A stretch of 64,000 bases of DNA from Mesorhizobium sp. M00.F.Ca.ET.216.01.1.1 (GTDB lineage: Bacteria; Pseudomonadota; Alphaproteobacteria; Rhizobiales; Rhizobiaceae), in assembly GCF_004010325.2 (NCBI RefSeq), contig NZ_SADR02000001.1:454239-518238 (forward strand), read 5' to 3'. Within the stretch, counting starts at the first letter, position 1, and each line of letters begins with the position of its first letter. Below are positions 37,060 to 45,695 of the stretch, piece after piece. The position numbers were made by a program, and so were the translations under genes. Under the pieces are notes generated by a model. That model ran no database searches. It saw only the letters and a list, made by a program, of their open reading frames with translations, and was not told where the DNA came from.

Positions 37060-37099
37060 AACAGCGGCCCGCAAAGGCCGCCGTTTTGTTATTGGCGGC
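37060..37099 (+). promoter_or_regulatory. rplM leader with two competing hairpins (possible attenuator)
   Basis: Hairpin 1: aacagcggcc / ggccgccgtt (37060-37069 with 37076-37085, one A-C mismatch) followed by ttttgtt, terminator-like. Hairpin 2: gccgcc (37077-37082) with ggcggc (37094-37099). The two share 37077-37082 and exclude each other. Located at the very start of the predicted ribosomal-protein mRNA. Confidence 0.4.
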
Positions 37100-37174
37100 G
37101 GGCAAGCGCCTTCGCCAATCCAAGCAACAAGAAACGCCTTCTCCGGAAGGTCCGAACCGAAAGCAAACAAATCC

Positions 37175-37639
37175 ATGACAACCTTTTCGCAGAAGCCTGC
37201 GGATGTGGTGAAGAAGTGGGTGCTGATCGACGCCGAGGGTCTCGTCGTCGGCCGCCTCGCCACTGTCATCGCCAATCATCTTCGCGGCAAGCACAAGCCC
37301 ACCTTTACCCCGCATGTCGACGACGGCGACAACGTTATCGTCATCAATGCCGACAAGGTGGTGTTCACAGGCAAGAAATTCACCGACAAGGTCTATTACT
37401 GGCACACCGGCCACCCCGGCGGCATCAAGGAGCGCACCGCGCGCCAACTGCTCGAGGGCCGTTTCCCCGAGCGTGTCGTTGAGAAGGCCGTCGAACGCAT
37501 GATCCCGCGTGGCCCGCTCGGCCGTCGCCAGATGAAGAACCTCCGCGTCTATGCAGGCGCTGAACATCCGCATGTCGCCCAGCAGCCCGTCACCCTCGAC
37601 GTGGCCAAGCTGAACGCCAAGAACAAGAAGGTTTCGTAA
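37175..37639 (+). CDS. rplM: 50S ribosomal protein L13
   Basis: Large-subunit protein, 154 aa, full length. '[17 protein letters not shown]' opens the L13 fold, '[18 protein letters not shown]' and [10 protein letters not shown] follow, and the signature segment reads '[20 protein letters not shown]'. An in-frame extension to 37022 overlaps the promoter and is rejected in favour of ATG 37175. One base separates its stop from rpsI. Confidence 0.99.
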   Translation: MTTFSQKPADVVKKWVLIDAEGLVVGRLATVIANHLRGKHKPTFTPHVDDGDNVIVINADKVVFTGKKFTDKVYYWHTGHPGGIKERTARQLLEGRFPERVVEKAVERMIPRGPLGRRQMKNLRVYAGAEHPHVAQQPVTLDVAKLNAKNKKVS

Positions 37640-37640
37640 G

Positions 37641-38117
37641 ATGGCTGAGCTTTCCTCGCTCGCAGAACTCGGAACTGCCGCCGTCTCGACGCAGCCGGCC
37701 GCACCCGTCCACGTCCAGAAGCTCGACAAGTCGGGCCGCGCCTATGCCACCGGCAAGCGCAAGAACGCCATCGCGCGCGTCTGGGTGAAGCCCGGTTCCG
37801 GCAAGATCATCGTCAACGACAAGGAATTCGCGAGCTACTTCGCGCGTCCGGTCCTGCAGATGATCCTCAACCAGCCGATCATCGCCGCCAACCGTACCGG
37901 CCAGTACGACATCGTCGCCACCGTCATTGGCGGCGGCCTTTCCGGCCAGGCCGGTGCCGTGCGCCACGGCATATCCAAGGCACTGACCTACTACGAGCCG
38001 GCGCTGCGCGCCGTGCTCAAGAAGGGCGGCTTCCTGACCCGCGACAGCCGCGTCGTCGAGCGCAAGAAGTACGGCAAGGCGAAGGCCCGCCGCAGCTTCC
38101 AGTTCTCGAAGCGCTAA
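37641..38117 (+). CDS. rpsI: 30S ribosomal protein S9
   Basis: Small-subunit protein, 158 aa. After an alphaproteobacterial N-terminal extension (about 30 residues) come '[20 protein letters not shown]', '[20 protein letters not shown]' and the basic C-terminal tail ending RRSFQFSKR, whose last Arg reaches the ribosomal P site. Coupled to rplM. A strong terminator follows. Confidence 0.99.
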   Translation: MAELSSLAELGTAAVSTQPAAPVHVQKLDKSGRAYATGKRKNAIARVWVKPGSGKIIVNDKEFASYFARPVLQMILNQPIIAANRTGQYDIVATVIGGGLSGQAGAVRHGISKALTYYEPALRAVLKKGGFLTRDSRVVERKKYGKAKARRSFQFSKR

Positions 38118-38141
38118 GCGCAACGCATCTGCACGCTATCG

Positions 38142-38170
38142 AAAGGCCGCCTCCGGGCGGCCTTTTCTTT
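38142..38170 (+). terminator. Rho-independent terminator of rplM-rpsI
   Basis: 10-bp stem aaaggccgcc / ggcggccttt with loop tccg, followed by a T-rich tract (tcttttct). An almost identical hairpin ends the aldo/keto reductase gene at 40125. Confidence 0.9.
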
Positions 38171-38229
38171 TCTACGATGGCGGCACTAATCACCTTACCC
38201 TGCGCGGCTCGCTCGCATGGTGGCAGACC

Positions 38230-39123
38230 TCAGGCCTTGATGAAGTCGATGAATGCCCTGAGCGGCGCGGGCACGAGGCGCCGGCCGGGATAGTAGAGGA
38301 ACGGTCCCGAGAAGCGTTGCCACCATGGTTCAAGCACGGGTTCGAGGGCACCGCTCTCAAAATGAGGGCGAAGCCAGTCCTCGAAGAGGCTGACGATGCC
38401 GGTGCCGGCGATGGCTGCATCGACGGCGAGATCGGCCCCTCCGCCCAGGGTCACGAGAAGCGGTCCCGTAGGATCGACGCGCACCACCTCGCCGTCGCGC
38501 TCGAATTCCCACGGCGGCAGCGCACCGCTGGCGAAGCGGCCGCGCAGGCAAGCGTGGCCAAGCAGGTCGCTCGGGTGTTGCGGCCGGCCATGACGATCGA
38601 GGTAGGCAGGGCTGGCGGCGGTGGCGAAGCGCTGCAGGCGCGGTCCGATCGGCACCGCGATCATGTCCTGTTCCAGCCGCTCATCGTAGCGGATGCCGGC
38701 GTCGCAGCCGGCCGCCAGCACGTCGACAAAGCTCTCCTCGGCGATCACCTCCAGCCGGATACCGGGATAGGCGGCAAGAAACCGCGGGACGATGCCGGGC
38801 AGGACCAGCCGCACCGCGCTGACCGGCACATTGAGGCGCAGCGTACCTGCCGGCCGGTCACGGAAGCCGTTCACCACGTCAAGTGCTGCCTGGACCTCGT
38901 TCAGGGCTGGGCCGAGCCGCGTCAGCAGGCCTGAACCCGCTTCGGTCAAGGCGACGCTGCGCGTCGTGCGGTTGAGCAGCCTGACACCGAGCTGCGTCTC
39001 CAGGCGGCGGACCGCTTCGCTCAGACCCGACGCGCTGCCGCCGCTCGCGCGCGCACCCTCGCGAAAGCCGCCAGCACGCGCCACCGACAGGAAGGCGTTG
39101 AGATCACCCAGTTCGACATTCAC
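38230..39123 (-). CDS. LysR family transcriptional regulator
   Basis: A 297-aa regulator with an N-terminal winged helix (about 1-62; 'LNAFLSVARAGGFREGARAS' and 'LSEAVRRLETQLGVRLLNRT') and a C-terminal periplasmic-binding-like effector domain of the type found in the PA0477/DmlR group ('GFRDRPAGTLRLNVP'). The start is GTG at 39123. It diverges from an aldo/keto reductase gene, 95 bp away, which is its probable target. Confidence 0.92.
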   Translation of the reverse strand: MNVELGDLNAFLSVARAGGFREGARASGGSASGLSEAVRRLETQLGVRLLNRTTRSVALTEAGSGLLTRLGPALNEVQAALDVVNGFRDRPAGTLRLNVPVSAVRLVLPGIVPRFLAAYPGIRLEVIAEESFVDVLAAGCDAGIRYDERLEQDMIAVPIGPRLQRFATAASPAYLDRHGRPQHPSDLLGHACLRGRFASGALPPWEFERDGEVVRVDPTGPLLVTLGGGADLAVDAAIAGTGIVSLFEDWLRPHFESGALEPVLEPWWQRFSGPFLYYPGRRLVPAPLRAFIDFIKA

Positions 39124-39218
39124 TGTTCGTAATCCTGCACAAGCTGTGCGGATTATAGCGGGTTATCGGGACAGCGGACAGCGTCTATTTCTGCCTCGTC
39201 CTTCAAAGGAGAAAGATC

Positions 39219-40091
39219 ATGTCCAGCATTGACCAGTCCGATACTTTTACCCTCGGCGACCGCTCCGTGAAGCGGCTTGGCTATGGCGCCATGCAACTCG
39301 CCGGACCCGGCGTGTTCGGCCCGCCCAGGGATCATGACGCGGCATTGGCCGTGCTGCGCGAGGCCGTGGCGTCCGGGGTGAACCACATCGACACCAGCGA
39401 CTTCTACGGCCCGAATGTCACCAACCAGCTGATCCGCGAGGCGCTCGCGCCCTACTCCAACGACCTCGTCATTGTTACTAAGATCGGCGCCCGTCGCAGC
39501 ACGGACGGCTCATGGCTGCCGGCCTTCTCACCCGAAGCGCTGACCCAGGCGGTGCACGACAATCTGCGCAATCTCGGGCTCGACGTGCTGGACGTGGTCA
39601 ATCTCAGGATCATGTTCGACACGCATGGGCCCGCCGAAGGGTCGATCGAGGCGCCGCTGACCGTCCTGGCCGAACTTCAGCGGCAAGGCCTGCTGCGTCA
39701 CATCGGGCTGAGCAACGTCACCCGCGCGCAGATCGCGGAAGGACGCCGGATCGCCGAGATCGTCTGCGTCCAGAACCAGTATAATCTCGCACACAGGGCC
39801 GATGATGCCCTGATCGACGAACTTGCTCGCGACGGCGTCGCTTATGTGCCGTTCTTCCCGCTCGGAGGCTTCAGCCCGCTGCAGTCGTCGACCTTGTCGG
39901 ACGTCGCGGCGCGCCTTGGCGCTACGTCGATGCAGGTCGCGTTGGCCTGGCTGCTCCGCCGCGCACCCAACATCCTTTTGATCCCCGGCACCTCGTCGGT
40001 CGCACACCTGCGCGAGAACCTTGCCGCCGCCGAGTTGCAGTTGCCGGAAGATGCGCTCCGGGAATTGGACGGCGTGGCGATGGCGGCCTGA
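39219..40091 (+). CDS. Aldo/keto reductase (YdbC/AKR13-like)
   Basis: A 290-aa NADPH-dependent oxidoreductase. Catalytic residues are visible as Asp58 and Tyr63 (NHIDTSDFYG), Lys88 (IVTKIG) and a segment 'LDVLDVVNLRIMFDTHGPAE' where most AKRs have LxxxHxPD; here Arg-Ile-Met replaces the usual His position, so the active site is slightly atypical. Ribosome site aaaggag. The divergent LysR gene suggests induction by a carbonyl compound or quinone. Confidence 0.88.
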   Translation: MSSIDQSDTFTLGDRSVKRLGYGAMQLAGPGVFGPPRDHDAALAVLREAVASGVNHIDTSDFYGPNVTNQLIREALAPYSNDLVIVTKIGARRSTDGSWLPAFSPEALTQAVHDNLRNLGLDVLDVVNLRIMFDTHGPAEGSIEAPLTVLAELQRQGLLRHIGLSNVTRAQIAEGRRIAEIVCVQNQYNLAHRADDALIDELARDGVAYVPFFPLGGFSPLQSSTLSDVAARLGATSMQVALAWLLRRAPNILLIPGTSSVAHLRENLAAAELQLPEDALRELDGVAMAA

Positions 40092-40124
40092 CCGCGAGCG
40101 AGGCGCTGGGCAGCCTCATCAGCG

Positions 40125-40148
40125 AAAGGCCGCCTTCGGGCGGCCTTT
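40125..40148 (+). terminator. Terminator hairpin after the aldo/keto reductase gene
   Basis: Stem aaaggccgcc / ggcggccttt with loop ttcg, the same stem as the rpsI terminator; only a short T tract follows. It may also serve the converging GDPD gene. Confidence 0.75.
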
Positions 40149-40179
40149 GGTGCTGGGCTCACCCACCCGCGTCGAATTT

Positions 40180-41238
40180 CTAGTTGATGCTCGCCGTGCT
40201 CGCCGGATCCGCCGGCCGCGCCTCGTCGGCATAAGGCACGCGAAAACCGTTGGCCGCCAGCCAGCCGATCGCCGCTTTCGGTTCGTCGGTCTGGATGATG
40301 GTGACCCCGCGCTCGACCCAGAAACCGTAGGTCTCGCGCGGCAGGCGAGCCTGCACCGCCAGTTCATCGCCGCGGCCGCCGGCAAGGAAGCCGCCCGGCT
40401 TGTTGGCGATGGCGTAGGTATCGGCCCAGATGTGCCAGTCGCCCCTCACCGCCACAGCGCGCATGCGGGGGCTGAACAGCGGCCCGCCGGTCTCGGTCAG
40501 TGTCTCGGCGCCGGCCCGCCAGTTGATCAGCTCGATCGCGCGCACTGAAAAGGCCCGACCGACTTTCTCGGCGAAACCGGCATCGCGAACCGCATCGTCG
40601 GCGACGATCGGCATGAACTGGAAGCCGCCGCCGATCGCATCCATGGCGGCCTTCACCTTGGCGATCCTCTCCGCATTCCACAAATTCTCCTTGACGATCA
40701 CCTGATCGGCCATGCCGAGATCGCGGGCGACCGCGATCATACCAGCAAGGCTTTCGACATCGAGCTTGTTGTCGATGTTGATGAGGATCCGGCCCCTGGT
40801 CGCCGTCAGCATCTCGCGCAGCGTCGAGACGGTTTCATCGGTTACGGCGCCGGTGCCTTCGACCACCAGCCTGCATGCTTTGAGCTCGGCCACGGTGCGC
40901 TCGGCCACCTCGCCCTTGCAGGTCGTCGTGCGGTCGAGCCAGCTGTCGTGCATGACGACGAAATCTCCATCCTTTGAGCGCCTGACGTCGACCTCGACGA
41001 TTTCGGCGCCGAGCGCGATCGACGCCTCGACGGCGGCGATCGAGTTTTCCGGATAAAGCGTCTTGCCGGCCTGCATGCCGCCTGCGCGGTGCGCCGCCAC
41101 CATGACATGGTCGCGCCACTGGTTGGCGTGCTCGAAGCGGTCGAGTATCTGCCCGGCGCGCGTTTCGCCGGCCGAAGCCTCGCCTATGGAGGCCGCAAGT
41201 GCAGCGGAAAGCAGAAGGCTCAGCCAGATGGTCCGCAT
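40180..41238 (-). CDS. Glycerophosphodiester phosphodiesterase, periplasmic
   Basis: A 352-aa GDPD-family enzyme, expected to release glycerol 3-phosphate from glycerophosphodiesters outside the cytoplasm. Signal peptide 1-23 (MRTIWLSLLLSAALAASIGE). Active-site residues are His50 and Arg51 (AAHRAG), Glu64-Asn65 (YPENS), Glu79 / Glu82-Asp84 (GAEIVEVDVR) and His97 (VVMHDSWLDRTT). The TIM-barrel continues with 'RILINIDNKLDVESLAGMIA'. ATG 41238 gives the signal peptide; a much longer frame to 41547 is not supported. Confidence 0.9.
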   Translation of the reverse strand: MRTIWLSLLLSAALAASIGEASAGETRAGQILDRFEHANQWRDHVMVAAHRAGGMQAGKTLYPENSIAAVEASIALGAEIVEVDVRRSKDGDFVVMHDSWLDRTTTCKGEVAERTVAELKACRLVVEGTGAVTDETVSTLREMLTATRGRILINIDNKLDVESLAGMIAVARDLGMADQVIVKENLWNAERIAKVKAAMDAIGGGFQFMPIVADDAVRDAGFAEKVGRAFSVRAIELINWRAGAETLTETGGPLFSPRMRAVAVRGDWHIWADTYAIANKPGGFLAGGRGDELAVQARLPRETYGFWVERGVTIIQTDEPKAAIGWLAANGFRVPYADEARPADPASTASIN

Positions 41239-41515
41239 CGAGAATCGCTCCGTTCCGGGTCGCAACCCGGATAGGCGATGCTCGTGACAGGCCGGTGAAC
41301 GAAGCCGGCTACGGGACTGTCCGAAACACCTGGCCGAAACACCTGGATGATTGCCGTGACGCGGCTGGGATTGAGAAACGTGGCCTGCGTCATGATGATA
41401 CAAATCCTGTTTTGCCATGGCACTCACCGAGCGCCATTGCGTCTCCCCAAGCTGTGACTGGCATGTTCCGTGGCGGTTCTGTAGTTGTTGCTGCCCGATG
41501 AACTGAGGACCCGCG

Positions 41516-42523
41516 ATGCCGAACAGAAACATCGACCACGCCTTCACCGCCCGCTCCAGGACGGGCGCTTCCTTCGAGCCGACCTATGCTGGCGCGCTGT
41601 CGTTCATGCGGCGCAAGTACACGAAGGATGTGAAGGGCGCGGACGCCGTGGTGTGGGGCATCCCCTTCGATGCCGCCGTCACCAACCGGCCGGGTGCGCG
41701 TTTCGGGCCGCAGGCGATTCGCCGCGCCTCGGCCATCCTCGACAACGACCCGCAATATCCGTTTTCGCGCGATCTGTTCGAGCAGCTTGCCGTGGTCGAC
41801 TATGGCGATTGCCTGCTCGACAGCGGCAACCACCAGAAGACGCCTGCTACAATCGAGCGCGAGGCGGCGAAAATCCTGAAATCAGGCGCGTTCCTGCTGT
41901 CGCTGGGCGGCGATCATTTCGTCACCTGGCCGCTGCTCAAGGCGCATGCCGCCATCCACGGGCCGCTGGCCCTGGTGCAGTTCGACGCCCATCAGGATAC
42001 CTGGCCGGACGACGGCAAACGCATCGACCACGGTTCGTTCGTCGGCCGCGCGGTGAAGGAAGGCATCATCGACCCCGACCGCTCGATCCAGATCGGCATC
42101 CGAACCCATGCGCCCGACACGTTCGGCATCAAGATCCTCTATGGTCATGAGATCGAGGAGACGCGCGCCTCGGACATCGCCTATGCCATCGTCGAGCGCA
42201 CCGGCGGCAGGAAAACCTATCTCACTTTTGACATCGATTGCCTGGACCCGGCCTTCGCGCCCGGCACCGGCACGCCGGTTGCCGGCGGACCATCCTCGGC
42301 GAAGATCCTATCGACGCTGCGCCAGCTCAGCCAGGTCGCTATTGTCGGCGCCGATGTCGTCGAGGTTGCGCCGGCCTATGATCACGCCGATATAACGGCA
42401 ATTGCCGGTTCGATGGTGGCCATGCACTATTTAGGCCTGGTGGCCGAACGAAAGGCCCGCCACGAAGAGTTGAACCCCAGCAACCACGGCGCTACCGGAT
42501 TGAATCAGGCAGCCGGTATATAG
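41516..42523 (+). CDS. speB: Agmatinase / ureohydrolase family protein
   Basis: Binuclear Mn2+ ureohydrolase, 335 aa, cytoplasmic. Metal ligands are visible as His134 in GGDHFVTWP, Asp157-His159-Asp161 in QFDAHQDTW, and Asp239/Asp241 in TFDIDCLDPAFAPGTGTP. Agmatinase converts agmatine to putrescine and urea; guanidinobutyrase or proclavaminate amidinohydrolase specificity is also possible since the family is hard to split by motif. The DAHQD loop departs from the common DAHTD. argC follows after 29 bp, so both may be cotranscribed. Confidence 0.88.
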   Translation: MPNRNIDHAFTARSRTGASFEPTYAGALSFMRRKYTKDVKGADAVVWGIPFDAAVTNRPGARFGPQAIRRASAILDNDPQYPFSRDLFEQLAVVDYGDCLLDSGNHQKTPATIEREAAKILKSGAFLLSLGGDHFVTWPLLKAHAAIHGPLALVQFDAHQDTWPDDGKRIDHGSFVGRAVKEGIIDPDRSIQIGIRTHAPDTFGIKILYGHEIEETRASDIAYAIVERTGGRKTYLTFDIDCLDPAFAPGTGTPVAGGPSSAKILSTLRQLSQVAIVGADVVEVAPAYDHADITAIAGSMVAMHYLGLVAERKARHEELNPSNHGATGLNQAAGI

Positions 42524-42552
42524 TTTTGAAATAGCAGGAATTTAGGCAGGCA

Positions 42553-43485
42553 ATGAAACCGAAAATCTTCATCGACGGCGAACACGGCACCACCGGTCTG
42601 CAGATCAGGGCGCTGCTCGCCGAGCGCGGCGACCTGGAGATCATCTCCATTCCGGCGGAGCGGCGCAAGGAAACGGCCGCCAGGGCCGAATTCCTCAACG
42701 CCGCCGATGTCGCAATCCTTTGCCTGCCGGACGCAGCCGCCAAGGAGAGCGTGTCGCTGATCAGCAACGACACCACCAGGGTGATCGACGCCTCGACCGC
42801 GCATCGCGTCGCCGACGGTTGGGAATACGGTTTCGCTGAAATGGACAAGGGCCAGGCGAAGAAGATCGCCGGGGCGAAGCGCGTCGCCAATCCGGGCTGC
42901 TGGCCGCAGGGGCCGATCGCGACACTGCGGCCGCTGGTGGCGGCCGGGCTGTTGCCGCCCGATTTTCCGGTCACCGTCAACGGCATTTCGGGCTATTCGG
43001 GCGGCGGCCGCCCGATGATCGAGGAGTATGTCGCCAAGGGCGAGGACGCTTCGGAATTCCTGCCCTACGGGCTGACCCTCCAGCACAAGCACGTGCCGGA
43101 GCTGAGGACCTATGCCAAGCTGTCGCATGATCCGATTATGCAGCCGGCGGTCGGCAACTTCGCCCAAGGCATGATCACGGTGGTGCCGCTGCAACTCGGC
43201 GGCCTCGACCATGTGCCGACCGGCGCCGAGCTTCATGCGGCGATTGCCGACCATTTCGCCGCCATCGACGGCGGCGTGGTCGAGGTGGCGCCCTATGTGC
43301 ATCTGGAGCGCGTACCGGAGATCGATCCGGAAGTCTACAACGGCACCAATCGGATGAAGCTCTACGTGTTCGCCAACGACGGCAGGGGGCAGGCGCTGCT
43401 GCTCGCCGTCTATGACAATCTCGGCAAGGGCGCCTCGGGCGCCGCCGTGCAAAACATGGACCTGATGCTCGGCCTCAAGCACTGA
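42553..43485 (+). CDS. argC: N-acetyl-gamma-glutamyl-phosphate reductase (type 2)
   Basis: Arginine biosynthesis, NADPH-dependent reduction of N-acetylglutamyl phosphate to the semialdehyde. At 310 aa it belongs to the short ArgC type 2 class. 'KPKIFIDGEHGTTGLQIRAL' at the start is the cofactor-binding segment, the nucleophile is Cys116 in ANPGCWPQGP, and 'GISGYSGGGRPMIEEY' follows. Lies directly after the agmatinase gene. Confidence 0.95.
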   Translation: MKPKIFIDGEHGTTGLQIRALLAERGDLEIISIPAERRKETAARAEFLNAADVAILCLPDAAAKESVSLISNDTTRVIDASTAHRVADGWEYGFAEMDKGQAKKIAGAKRVANPGCWPQGPIATLRPLVAAGLLPPDFPVTVNGISGYSGGGRPMIEEYVAKGEDASEFLPYGLTLQHKHVPELRTYAKLSHDPIMQPAVGNFAQGMITVVPLQLGGLDHVPTGAELHAAIADHFAAIDGGVVEVAPYVHLERVPEIDPEVYNGTNRMKLYVFANDGRGQALLLAVYDNLGKGASGAAVQNMDLMLGLKH

Positions 43486-43527
43486 GCGTTGAAGATTCTG
43501 ATCCGGCGCCTTCTGCGAGACCGAGCC

Positions 43528-43899
43528 TCAGCGCCATGGCTGCAGGCTCATATCCCGTACATAGGCGATGATCGTGTCGCAAACGGCGCTCAGGTCCCTG
43601 AGAATATCGTCGTTCCAGAAGCGCAGCACGCGAAAGCCCCTCCCCTTCAAGTCGGCATCGCGGATCCGATCAGAATCTGATTCAGCATGCTGGCTGCCGT
43701 CGATCTCGATGATCAGTCTGGCTTCAAGACAGACGAAATCGGCCACATATTTTCCCACTGGCATTTGGCGCCGGAATTTTATCCGGTCGAGCCTAGGGTC
43801 GCGCAGCTCGTGCCATAGTCTTTCTTCCGCCGCCGTCATTTCGCGCCGAAGCGAACGGGCAAAACTGCGCTTGGTTGGGCGAACGGGTTGATGTGGCAT
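43528..43899 (-). CDS. DUF559 domain, very-short-patch-repair-like nuclease protein
   Basis: A 123-aa protein of the DUF559 endonuclease-like family. 'LRREMTAAEERLWHELRDPR' opens the domain, the PD-(D/E)xK-like core is YVADFVCLEARLIIEIDGSQH, and 'GRGFRVLRFWNDDILRDLSA' ends it. The family shares the fold of Vsr mismatch endonucleases but its role is unknown. It stands alone; no methylase is adjacent. Confidence 0.85.
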   Translation of the reverse strand: MPHQPVRPTKRSFARSLRREMTAAEERLWHELRDPRLDRIKFRRQMPVGKYVADFVCLEARLIIEIDGSQHAESDSDRIRDADLKGRGFRVLRFWNDDILRDLSAVCDTIIAYVRDMSLQPWR

Positions 43900-43973
43900 G
43901 ATGCCAGATTAATCAGCTATGGCATTCCGTCCAGCACCCCTTGGCAGATACAAGGGCGCTGGGCCCGCCCGGC

Positions 43974-45068
43974 TCAGCTCCTGACGGCAATCTCATGCGG
44001 CAGCGGATAAGCGCCCTTGGTGCCGCGCCAATGTGCGGCGGCAAAGCCCAGCAGGACAAGCGCAACGCCCTGATGCGTCAGCGCCATGTGCAGCGGCACG
44101 TGCATCAGCAGCGTGCCGATGCCGACCGCGGCCTGCAGCAGCACCAGCAGAAACAGCAGCGTTGCACGACGAGCATGCGTCGAGCCCGGCAGGCGGCGGC
44201 GCGTTGCTATCATATGCCATAGGGCCACGGCAAAGACCGTGTAGGCGCCGAGCCGATGAACGAACTGCACCGTCTTCGGATTCTCGAAAAAGTTGCGCCA
44301 TGCCGGTTCAAGCAGCAGCAGATCGCCGGGGATCAGCTTGCCGTCCATCAGCGGCCAGGTGTTGTAGCTCAGCCCCGCATCGAGGCCGGCGACCAGGCCG
44401 CCAAGGTAGATCTGGACCAGCGCCAGCAGCACCAGGAAGCCGGCCAGGCGTTGCGTCGAGCGACCAGCGGCAGGCTCGGAATGGGGAGCGAGCCCTCGCG
44501 CGACCACCATGGTCGCAGTGAAGATCAGCGCCGCCAGCGTCAGATGTGTCGCCAGCCGGTACTGGCTGACCGAGACCCGTTCGACCAGCCCTGACGCCAC
44601 CATCCACCAGCCGATGGCGCCCTGCAGGCCGCCAAGCAGCAGGATGCCGACGAGCTTCGGCCCAAGTCCGGGCTCGATGCGGCGCGTCGCCCAGAAAAAC
44701 ACCAGCGGCAAGGCAAAAACCACGCCGACGCTGCGCGCCAGGATGCGGTGCACCCATTCCCACCAGAAGATCGTCTTGAAGGCCTCGATGCTCATGCCGT
44801 TGTTGAGCTCGGCATATTGCGGGATCTGCTGGTAGCGCTGGAACTCTTGCTGCCACTCGGCGTCGTTGAGCGGCGGGATGACGCCGTGGATCGGCTGCCA
44901 TTCGGTGATCGACAGGCCGGATTCGGTGAGCCTGGTGGCGCCGCCGACCAGCACCAGCGCAAACAGCACCAGCAGCACGACATAGAGCCAGCCGCGCAGC
45001 AGCGCCCGGTTGTGCAGATCACGGTCGCGGGCCAGGTACGGCGCAGTGTCGGTTATGGCAGCAGCCAT
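43974..45068 (-). CDS. ctaA: Heme A synthase
   Basis: Inner-membrane monooxygenase converting heme O to heme A for cytochrome oxidase, 364 aa, eight hydrophobic helices. The type-2 (alphaproteobacterial/mitochondrial COX15-like) signatures are '[20 protein letters not shown]' and the heme-ligand histidines in [25 protein letters not shown] and [11 protein letters not shown] 45068 is preferred; 45116 is an alternative. No other cta gene is nearby. Confidence 0.95.
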   Translation of the reverse strand: MAAAITDTAPYLARDRDLHNRALLRGWLYVVLLVLFALVLVGGATRLTESGLSITEWQPIHGVIPPLNDAEWQQEFQRYQQIPQYAELNNGMSIEAFKTIFWWEWVHRILARSVGVVFALPLVFFWATRRIEPGLGPKLVGILLLGGLQGAIGWWMVASGLVERVSVSQYRLATHLTLAALIFTATMVVARGLAPHSEPAAGRSTQRLAGFLVLLALVQIYLGGLVAGLDAGLSYNTWPLMDGKLIPGDLLLLEPAWRNFFENPKTVQFVHRLGAYTVFAVALWHMIATRRRLPGSTHARRATLLFLLVLLQAAVGIGTLLMHVPLHMALTHQGVALVLLGFAAAHWRGTKGAYPLPHEIAVRS

Positions 45069-45208
45069 GGGCTTGTCCCGGCAGGTTGAGGTCGCGGATT
45101 GGTGAACCATCGCCACCCGGCTTGCAAGACCGCACGGCGCGGCACGCCGTCGCGCTGTTTATCGCAGGTTGCGCGTCATCCGTTCAAGGCTTATGCGATG
45201 CGGTTGGA

Positions 45209-45305
45209 GCGCCGCGCATCCGTTCGGACAGGCAGCGGACGCTCTGACACTCTGACTGCGCATGATCCTATCCGAACACCGATTTCATTTTTTCGGGATC
45301 ATGCA
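45209..45305 (+). repeat. Rhizobial intergenic palindromic repeat, copy between ctaA and DUF2842
   Basis: Begins gcgccgcgcatccgttcgga, like the copy at 4256, and ends with the inverted pair gcatgatcc / ggatcatgc around ccgaacaccgatttcatttt. The second half resembles the short repeat at 59094. Confidence 0.6.
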
Positions 45306-45320
45306 CTTAGAGGCTACGCC

Positions 45321-45536
45321 ATGCCCATTCGCCTGAAAAAACTGATCGGAACCTTCCTGCTGGTGGCGCTGGTCATCATCTATGCGCTGGTCGCGTCGAT
45401 CGTGGCGGTTGCCCAGCTATCGCAGTCGGGGCCCCTGGTGCATTTCCTGTTCTTCCTGCTCAGCGGCCTGCTCTGGGTGCTGCCGGCGATGGGCATCATC
45501 AAATGGCTGATCCTGGAGCCGCGGCCAAAGGGCTGA
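45321..45536 (+). CDS. DUF2842 small membrane protein
   Basis: A 71-aa protein with two transmembrane segments (about 8-32 and 42-62) separated by a short loop, starting MPIRLKKLIGTFLLVAL and ending WLILEPRPKG. This matches the alphaproteobacterial DUF2842 family, of unknown function, which is often found near ctaA. The start at 45321 follows the repeat; an in-frame extension to 45099 is not supported. Confidence 0.85.
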   Translation: MPIRLKKLIGTFLLVALVIIYALVASIVAVAQLSQSGPLVHFLFFLLSGLLWVLPAMGIIKWLILEPRPKG

Positions 45537-45550
45537 AGCGCAGCCTTTGG

Positions 45551-45695
45551 CTAGATCATTTGATAACTCGCTCAGCCGAGATGAATGGCGTGGTTTGCGA
45601 GAACCGGAGCGCAGCGGACATTTGAGTCCGTGAGCACCGGAAGCGGAGAAAACCGCGTCAGGCATCCGGCTGAGTAGAGTTTGCGAATGATCTAG
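45551..45695. repeat. 145-bp palindromic element with 28-bp terminal inverted repeats
   Basis: The left end ctagatcatttgataactc and the right end (reverse complement ctagatcattcgcaaactc) share a perfect 10-bp tip and further pairing into cagccg. The interior also folds (ccggagc...gtccgtgagcaccgg), so the whole unit is an imperfect hairpin. No ORF inside. The right tip supplies the TAG stop of the adjacent deacetylase gene. MITE- or RIME-like. Confidence 0.75.

Noticed and set aside
37022..37174. N-terminal extension of L13 from 37022
   Set aside because: It would begin inside the predicted -35 box and extend the protein by 51 residues not typical of L13.
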